From the NCBI RefSeq assembly GCF_964021735.1, contig NZ_CAXIBN010000036.1:1-21907 (forward strand): a DNA stretch of 21,907 nt, written 5' to 3'. The stretch is from Wocania_A sp964021735 (GTDB lineage Bacteria; Bacteroidota; Bacteroidia; Flavobacteriales; Flavobacteriaceae). Positions within the stretch are counted from its first letter, which is position 1. Every line of letters starts with the position of its first letter. Shown here piece after piece: positions 15,788-21,907 of this stretch. Under the pieces are notes generated by a model. That model did not search any database, was not told where the DNA came from, and worked only from the letters and a program-made list of their open reading frames with translations. The position numbers were made by a program, and so were the translations under genes.

Positions 15788-18700
15788 GTGAGTGAGCATA
15801 ACAGTATATCAGACGTAACTTTTATTGGTTCAGGAATTTCAACTTCTTTTAGCTTGCTGAATTTTTTAGATCATATTAATAAAGATTTTACTATAAATAA
15901 AGCTGTTTCAATAAATATAATTGAAAAGTATTCTGAATTTAATTTAGGTATTCCTTATGGTACCAGATCTGGATTTTCTACACTTTTAATAACATCGCTA
16001 AGGAATTTTTTAGTTGAGCCTGAGCTGGGTGAATTTATAAAGTGGCTTAATAAAAATAAGTCATGGTTACTAGAAGAATTTGAAAACGAAGGTGGCGAAT
16101 TATCAAAAAAATGGCTTTTAGACAATGAAGATGATATAAAAAACAATCAATGGGAAGACCTTTTTATTCCTAGACGTTTTTTTGGCTGCTATATAAATTT
16201 AAAAGTTAATAACAAGATTAAAGAACTTACAGAAAAAAGATTAATCAATGTCACCCATATTACTGGCGAAGTTGTTGATATTAATCAAGACGACAGCGTA
16301 TATGAAATTACATTAGGAGATGGTTTAAAAATTACCTCTAAAAAAGCAATCTTATCTGTAGGCTCATTACCAGTTAAGCATTTGTGGCAAAATAAAGATA
16401 TAATTGAAGATGAAAACTTAATCTTTATAAACAACCCTTATAAACCAAATTTAGGTGTAACATTAAATAAAATTAATACGTTTATAGCTAACAGAGCAGA
16501 GAAACAAACTAATATACTTATTGTTGGAGCCAATGCAAGTGCTCTGGAATTAACATATAAGATAAATGATTTTTCAAACAAAAAGTATTCTAATACAAAT
16601 TTCACATTCCTTTCATCACAAGGTCTAATACCAGATGGTTTAATTGATGTAGAAAAACAAAAGCAATACACACCATATCACCTTAATGAATTAAAAAAAG
16701 AAAAAAAATTAACAGCCAAATTAATTGCTGAAGCCACATTTAAAGATCTTGATCTTGCAGATGAAATAAATTTAGGTGCAGCATCAACAGTAGATATTGT
16801 CTCAAAACATTTTGGTAAATTACTTGAGAATTTAAATAAAAAAGAGCTAGAAATTTTTGCTTGTGATTATGGGAATGATATAGGAAAAAGACAGCGTTGT
16901 GCAGGATTGCATTATTTAAATGTGATAACCAATTTAGAAAACCAAAATAGATTTGAACATTTAGCTGGTCGTTTTAATAATATGCAACACAATACAAACG
17001 ACCACTATAATTTAGAATATTTAGATACTTTAACTAAAACAAAAACAATACATAATAAGCCTTTTCATATAGTAGTTAACTGTGTTGGCAGCAGAAACTT
17101 AACAGAAAATAATATTCCCCCATTATTTAAAAATTTAATCAAAAAAAAATATTGTATCCCCAATAAATCAAAAATAGGGTTTTATGTAAATGATAATTTA
17201 GAATCTACAAAAAATTTACATGTTATCGGGCCAATGTTAGCTGGCAATGTAATAGAAAATAAAGCGGTATGGCACGTTGAGCATTGTGGAAGGATTATAT
17301 GGATTTCTAAAATATTAGCAAAAGTACTATTCGATGATTTAAATAAAGATAAAAAAGAGGAGCTAAAAAATTACAAATTGGAAGTTACCAATTTAGATAA
17401 TGATTCTGATATTGAAACCTATAATAATCTTTTAAAAACCAATTGGAATAACAATATTTATTACGCATACAGTCATTTAAAATACTTTCAAAATGAAACT
17501 GATTCGCTTAAATATTTTCTGTTTAAAATTAATGACTCTAGTAAAATATTAATGCCACTAATTTTTAGAGAATTAACTTTAAATAATGAAAACACCAAAT
17601 ACTATGATGTAATAACGCCTTACGGGTACAGCGGACCTTTATACAATGACAACATTGACGAAGAACATTTACATGCATTTTGGAAAGCAGTTGATAATTG
17701 GTATAAAAAAAATAATGTAGTTACAGAATTTATCCGATTTAGTTTAACCAAAAACCATAAAGGATACTCAGGACATTTAATTAAATCACTTTTAAATGTT
17801 AAAGGTTTACTTTGTACTAATTTTGAGGACCAATGGACGTCTTTTTCATCTAAAGTAAGAAACAATTATCGTAAGGCTGTTTCATTTAACTTAACATGTA
17901 ATATTTTTAAAGGCAATGAAATAAGTAAAGATATTATAAAACTTTTCTTTGATATATATACAAAAACAATGGTTAGACGTAATGCTAAAGGCATTTACTT
18001 TTTCTCATTAAATTACTTTGAAAATTTAATTTTAAATAACTTAAATGAATTTTCTATTGCTTTTGCTTATATAGATGATATTCCTATTTCTGCTGAATTA
18101 ATAATAAAAAACAATAACACCATATTTGCATTTCTTGGAGGCACAGACTCAAATTATTTTCACTACAGACCTAATGATTATTTGAGAGTAGAGATTATAA
18201 AATGGGCTATAAAAGAAAACCTTGAGTCTTATGTTTTAGGTGGAGGCTTAAAAGATGGAGATGGCTTGTATAAAAGTAAAAAATATCTTTTCCCAAAAAA
18301 TGAGGATATCCCTTTTTGTACAGGAAGAAAAATTATAAATCAAAAGATTTATAATAAGATAATTAATGGATTAGATGTAGAGTATACTAATGTTTCCAAT
18401 TTAATACAAAATGCAGATTCTTTCTTTCCTATTTATAGGCTAAATGATGGAAATGAATCCCTTGATTCTATTTCATTTGACGTAATAACATCTAAAATTG
18501 ACTGGAAAAAAGCTTTAGATCAAGTCGAAAATTTTGATTTTTATCACACATACGATTATCATCATTTAGCAAAAGAGGATAATTACAAAGCAGTTTTATT
18601 AAGATATACCGAAGGCGACTCACTAATTTGTTTTCCATTAATAATAAGAGAAATAGAAGGCACTGATTTTTATGATGCGACTTCAGTTTATGGATACTCA

Positions 18701-19495
18701 GGCCCTTTGCATAAAAATATAGATTCTAAATTCGATAATTCAAATTTTAGAAAAGCAATAAATTCTTTTTTTACTCAAGAAAAAATTATTTCTGTTTTTT
18801 CTAGATTAAATCCCTTTATAAACCATCAGGATATAATATTGAATAAAATAGGAGAAACTGCTGTACTTGGAAATGTAGTAAATATTGATTTAACAAAACC
18901 TATTGAAGAGCAAAGAACTGTTTTTTCTAAAACCACAAAAAGATACTTAAATAAAGGACGTAAAATTTTAGATTTAAAAATAAGTGATAAAAAAGAAGAC
19001 CTAGAAGAATTTATAAATTTATACTATGAAAATATGAATAGAGTTAATGCCGCCAAAAAGTATTACTTCTCTAAGGATTATTTTTATAAGTTTCTTAATA
19101 GTGAAGACTTTAAAACGGATATGCTTTATGCTATTGACAAAGAAACCAATTCTATTATTTCTGGAGCAATGATGATAAAAACAAATAGTATTATTCAATA
19201 TCATTTATCAGGAACAAAAAATAGCTTTTTAAATTTGTCTCCACTAAGGTTACTTATTGATGAAATGCGTATTCAAGGAAGCAAAGACAATTATAAGTGT
19301 TTTAATTTAGGTGGTGGATTAGGTAATAATGATGATGAACTATTTAGGTTTAAATCGTCTTTTTCAAAAAATTTTAAACCATTTAAAATTTGGAGACATA
19401 TTGTAGACCAAGCTATTTACAACAAGTTAGTAGATGAAAAAGCTGCAGATCTTAACTCGAATTTTTTTCCTTTATATCGAGATAAATCAATCTAA
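15788..19495 (+). CDS. FAD/NAD(P)-binding oxidoreductase fused to two tandem FemAB-like acyltransferase domains
   Basis: This 1235-residue protein joins three modules. Residues about 8-520 are a flavoprotein of the FAD/NAD(P)-binding type: first dinucleotide site VTFIGSGIS (10-18), a GIPYGTRSGFSTLL stretch (54-67) resembling the LLN block of this family, and a second nucleotide site ILIVGANASALE (243-254). Residues about 535-885 and 895-1231 are two related FemAB/GNAT-fold transferase units. They share YGYSGPL (612-618; 968-974), LGGGL (817-821; 1174-1178) and FFPxYR (879-884; 1226-1231) at an offset of about 350 residues, so the second arose by tandem duplication. FemAB proteins transfer aminoacyl groups to amines on cell-wall precursors. 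GTG is the start, two bases after the acetyltransferase stop; an ATG start is not available near the nucleotide site. A likely job is oxidation and transfer of the activated acyl or aminoacyl group to a sugar amine. Confidence 0.8.
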   Translation: MSEHNSISDVTFIGSGISTSFSLLNFLDHINKDFTINKAVSINIIEKYSEFNLGIPYGTRSGFSTLLITSLRNFLVEPELGEFIKWLNKNKSWLLEEFENEGGELSKKWLLDNEDDIKNNQWEDLFIPRRFFGCYINLKVNNKIKELTEKRLINVTHITGEVVDINQDDSVYEITLGDGLKITSKKAILSVGSLPVKHLWQNKDIIEDENLIFINNPYKPNLGVTLNKINTFIANRAEKQTNILIVGANASALELTYKINDFSNKKYSNTNFTFLSSQGLIPDGLIDVEKQKQYTPYHLNELKKEKKLTAKLIAEATFKDLDLADEINLGAASTVDIVSKHFGKLLENLNKKELEIFACDYGNDIGKRQRCAGLHYLNVITNLENQNRFEHLAGRFNNMQHNTNDHYNLEYLDTLTKTKTIHNKPFHIVVNCVGSRNLTENNIPPLFKNLIKKKYCIPNKSKIGFYVNDNLESTKNLHVIGPMLAGNVIENKAVWHVEHCGRIIWISKILAKVLFDDLNKDKKEELKNYKLEVTNLDNDSDIETYNNLLKTNWNNNIYYAYSHLKYFQNETDSLKYFLFKINDSSKILMPLIFRELTLNNENTKYYDVITPYGYSGPLYNDNIDEEHLHAFWKAVDNWYKKNNVVTEFIRFSLTKNHKGYSGHLIKSLLNVKGLLCTNFEDQWTSFSSKVRNNYRKAVSFNLTCNIFKGNEISKDIIKLFFDIYTKTMVRRNAKGIYFFSLNYFENLILNNLNEFSIAFAYIDDIPISAELIIKNNNTIFAFLGGTDSNYFHYRPNDYLRVEIIKWAIKENLESYVLGGGLKDGDGLYKSKKYLFPKNEDIPFCTGRKIINQKIYNKIINGLDVEYTNVSNLIQNADSFFPIYRLNDGNESLDSISFDVITSKIDWKKALDQVENFDFYHTYDYHHLAKEDNYKAVLLRYTEGDSLICFPLIIREIEGTDFYDATSVYGYSGPLHKNIDSKFDNSNFRKAINSFFTQEKIISVFSRLNPFINHQDIILNKIGETAVLGNVVNIDLTKPIEEQRTVFSKTTKRYLNKGRKILDLKISDKKEDLEEFINLYYENMNRVNAAKKYYFSKDYFYKFLNSEDFKTDMLYAIDKETNSIISGAMMIKTNSIIQYHLSGTKNSFLNLSPLRLLIDEMRIQGSKDNYKCFNLGGGLGNNDDELFRFKSSFSKNFKPFKIWRHIVDQAIYNKLVDEKAADLNSNFFPLYRDKSI

Positions 19496-20449
19496 TCGTT
19501 CTCTGTAATAGTTTGCTATAGCACTTGCTATTAAATCTCTACTATGATTATTCCAATGCTTATCATATATTAAAGTGGTAGGTGCTGTAGATGTATTTAG
19601 CGTGCTATAAAAATCTATATACTCATAATTATTCTCATTTAAATACTTTAAGAATATTTGAGGTGTAATATTAGAGTCTAAAAGCAATACAAACCTTTTT
19701 TTATCATAACCATATTTTTTTACTAAAGATTTAAAATTCTCCATGTAAGTTAAATGAGTTTTTTCTATGTCCTCTTTAGTTTTCTCTTCAATAAATTTAT
19801 TTGATTGTTTTTCTTTAAAAAGAGATGATATCTTATAAATAAGATTTAATACAGGATCAAAAACACCACTGTTCTGCGCATAAACTATTAATTTAATTTT
19901 GCGAATACTTTTATACAAAGGAGTTTCTAAATGCATTCTATCTTGAATTATTTTATACTCGCTTCTAGTAAGATCACTTTTAAAGTCTAGACCAATAATA
20001 ACATAATCAATTAAATCAAAATCTTTTTTATACTTATTCATTAAATGCAATTGATCAGCTAAATCGTATCCTGCATAACCATATTCATATACTTCTATAG
20101 CTTCGTCAAAACTATTTTCAATTTTTTTACCTATTGAATTATAATAATGTTGATGAAAACCTTCTATAAAAGAATCTCCCACCAAAGCCATTTCTGTTTT
20201 ATCTTTTGATGGTAAAAATTCCCGATAAGAATTATAGCCTGAGGAATTTATTCTATACTCTGAAAAATTTTGACGTCTAATACCTGTTACCGAAAACCCT
20301 TCCTGATTTGGTTTCCATTTCTCAACATTAAATTCATCAATATAACGTACAGGATAGTCTTTCGTTAAATGAAAAGCACGTATTACCCCTTCCAAAGCTA
20401 ATAGTATTAGAATGGTATACAATATGGTTTTTAAAAACAGTTTTTTCAT
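19487..20449 (-). CDS. SGNH-like acyl esterase/transferase partner of MBOAT, membrane-anchored
   Basis: The 320-residue protein begins with a short basic stretch and one hydrophobic segment (about 5-22), an uncleaved anchor or signal, so the rest should lie in the periplasm. The SGNH nucleophile block is LVGDSFIEG (89-97, Ser93), and the C-terminal Asp296-x-His298 pair is in DKHWN. The block III Asn of classical SGNH enzymes is not seen: the matching place reads Lys-Ser-Asp (157-159). This is like AlgJ/AlgX/PatB-type proteins, which work with an MBOAT to O-acylate a polysaccharide. The gene lies five bases after the MBOAT gene. Its stop overlaps the 3' end of the convergent fusion gene by nine bases. 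Confidence 0.8.
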   Translation of the reverse strand: MKKLFLKTILYTILILLALEGVIRAFHLTKDYPVRYIDEFNVEKWKPNQEGFSVTGIRRQNFSEYRINSSGYNSYREFLPSKDKTEMALVGDSFIEGFHQHYYNSIGKKIENSFDEAIEVYEYGYAGYDLADQLHLMNKYKKDFDLIDYVIIGLDFKSDLTRSEYKIIQDRMHLETPLYKSIRKIKLIVYAQNSGVFDPVLNLIYKISSLFKEKQSNKFIEEKTKEDIEKTHLTYMENFKSLVKKYGYDKKRFVLLLDSNITPQIFLKYLNENNYEYIDFYSTLNTSTAPTTLIYDKHWNNHSRDLIASAIANYYRERLD

Positions 20450-20454
20450 TATAC

Positions 20455-21906
20455 TTAAAATTGAAAATAAATAAACGATTTATCAATATTATCATCATAA
20501 AACAATAGCATCAATACAATTACTAGCGTGTATAAAATAAATCTGACAATTTTAGATTTGAATTTAAAAGGTAATCGTTCATCTTTTCTAATTATGTACT
20601 CATAAAAAACAAATAGTATTAATAGAATATAATAATCCAACATTCTATACCCTTTCGGGTGAAGATAATTGGTAAATGAAAAATCATTAATTATATAACT
20701 TATATAATTAAAAGCATCTGTGATAGATTCAGATCTGAAGAAAATCCAAGAAAATGTTACAATTGAAAACACCATAATCACACGTAGAGTATCCATTATT
20801 GATGGAAATATAGAATTTTCGCCGATAATTGTATTTTTATAAGCTGTATTTTTTCCTATTAAAAAAACTGGAATAAATGCCAAAGCATGAAATGCACCCC
20901 AAAATACAAACGTCCAATTTGCTCCATGCCAAAATCCGCTAATTAGAAAAACAATACCAATATTTCTTATAGATTTTAATTTACCACCAAACGAGCCTCC
21001 TAATGGGATATAAACATAGTGCCTAAACCAAGTTGATAACGATATATGCCAGCGTCTCCAAAATTCAGCAATGTTTCTTGAAAAATATGGGAATTTGAAA
21101 TTTGAAGACAATTCTACTCCAAATAGTTTGGCAATTCCTATAGCCATATCAGAATAACCACTAAAATCACCATATATTTGAAAACTAAAAAGTACAGCTC
21201 CTAATATCAATGTAGATGCTGAATAATTCGCATAATTAGCAAAAATATCATCTACAATAGGCCCTAAGGAATCTGCGATTACAACCTTTTTAAAAAGCCC
21301 CCACAAAATTAATTTTAACCCAGTAACAGATTGGTTATAATTGAATGTTCTTTTATTAATTATTTGCGATAATAAATTTGAAGCTCTCTCTATTGGTCCA
21401 GCTACTAATTGCGGAAAAAAGCTAACAAATGTGGCAAAGGATAAAAAATCTCTAGTAGGTTTAAGTTTTTTATAATATATATCGAACGAATAAGACATTG
21501 TTTGGAAGGTATAAAACGATATACCAACAGGTAGAATAACCTGCAATGTCCATGTGCTTCCCATGTTATATCCAAACATTGAGAGCATATCTACCCAAGA
21601 ATCAACAAAAAAATTAAAATATTTAAAGAATCCTAAAAGGCCAACATTAAAAAAAACACTTACCCACAACCACAATTTTCTTAAAGTTTTCTTCTCATTT
21701 GCAGCTATTTTTAATCCAACAAGATAATCTGCAATAGTACTAAGTAGTATAAGTGAAAGAAATCTCCAATCCCACCAGCCGTAAAATAAGTAACTCGCAA
21801 AAAGTAGTAGTAAATTCTGTGCCTTTAGACTTTTTTTTAAAATTAACCAGTATAGCAAATAAACTACTAATAAAAATATAAAAAACTCTAAGGAATTAAA
21901 TAACAT
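20455..21906 (-). CDS. MBOAT-family O-acyltransferase, AlgI-like
   Basis: The 483-residue integral membrane protein has many hydrophobic helices and the family's key motifs: QLVAGPIER (166-174), FQIYGDFSGYSDMAIG (242-257), FWRRWHISLSTWFRHYVYIPLGG (282-304, His287) and the active-site SGFWHGANW (323-331, His327). AlgI, PatA and DltB homologues pass an acyl group, usually acetyl, across the inner membrane to a periplasmic acceptor. With the SGNH-like gene downstream it would O-acylate the exported glycan. The ATG at 21906 fits the standard N-terminus (MLFNSLEF), so the gene is probably complete, with one base of upstream sequence left in the window. The acceptor polysaccharide is not identified. 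Confidence 0.95.
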   Translation of the reverse strand: MLFNSLEFFIFLLVVYLLYWLILKKSLKAQNLLLLFASYLFYGWWDWRFLSLILLSTIADYLVGLKIAANEKKTLRKLWLWVSVFFNVGLLGFFKYFNFFVDSWVDMLSMFGYNMGSTWTLQVILPVGISFYTFQTMSYSFDIYYKKLKPTRDFLSFATFVSFFPQLVAGPIERASNLLSQIINKRTFNYNQSVTGLKLILWGLFKKVVIADSLGPIVDDIFANYANYSASTLILGAVLFSFQIYGDFSGYSDMAIGIAKLFGVELSSNFKFPYFSRNIAEFWRRWHISLSTWFRHYVYIPLGGSFGGKLKSIRNIGIVFLISGFWHGANWTFVFWGAFHALAFIPVFLIGKNTAYKNTIIGENSIFPSIMDTLRVIMVFSIVTFSWIFFRSESITDAFNYISYIINDFSFTNYLHPKGYRMLDYYILLILFVFYEYIIRKDERLPFKFKSKIVRFILYTLVIVLMLLFYDDNIDKSFIYFQF

Positions 21907-21907
21907 G

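Overview
The window reads as part of a chromosome of a marine-type member of the Bacteroidota, most likely Flavobacteriaceae (inference). The DNA is strongly AT-rich and the proteins are rich in Lys, Asn and Ile. Shine-Dalgarno sites are mostly weak. Two intergenic regions carry the Bacteroidota-type -7 box TATATTTG. The first gene is a lipoprotein whose Cys is followed by a Lys-Glu-Glu export tag typical of surface lipoproteins in this phylum. No tRNA, rRNA, CRISPR array, transposase or integrase is visible.

Layout. (1) 1-973, minus strand: the N-terminal part of a surface lipoprotein with a probable right-handed beta-helix. (2) 974-1468: a divergent regulatory region with a 13-bp-stem dyad, a second inverted repeat and three TCGATAAA copies. 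(3) 1469-10001, plus strand: six genes, the last four tightly packed. They are a one-barrel terpene-cyclase-like protein with a DxDD motif, a single polypeptide joining an acyltransferase to a cytochrome P450, an ABC exporter, a GT4 and a GT2 glycosyltransferase, and a UbiA-family prenyltransferase. (4) 10196-11353: a GT4 glycosyltransferase with its own promoter-like site. (5) 11613-19495: a second operon with a promoter-like box, encoding a GNAT-like protein, an amino-acid-type adenylating enzyme, a carrier protein, a PglC-like phosphoglycosyl transferase, a PglD/NeuD-like acetyltransferase, and a 1235-residue fusion of an FAD/NAD(P)-binding oxidoreductase with two tandem FemAB-like acyltransferase domains. 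(6) 19487-21906, minus strand: an MBOAT O-acyltransferase and an SGNH-like partner, whose 3' end overlaps the fusion gene.

How the genes may work together (inference). Region 5 plus the GT4 looks like a machine that starts a lipid-linked glycan with an amino sugar and decorates it: PglC and PglD homologues set up the first sugar, the ligase and carrier protein activate an amino acid or other acyl group, and the GNAT and FemAB domains are candidates to transfer it to a sugar amine. The MBOAT/SGNH pair would add O-acyl groups outside the cytoplasm. Region 3 does not look like a normal polysaccharide operon. Its cyclase-like barrel, prenyltransferase, P450, acyltransferase, sugar transferases and exporter fit a dedicated pathway for an oxidised, acylated and glycosylated isoprenoid or lipid. 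This gene combination and the two multidomain fusions are the parts of the window I do not recognise from described systems.
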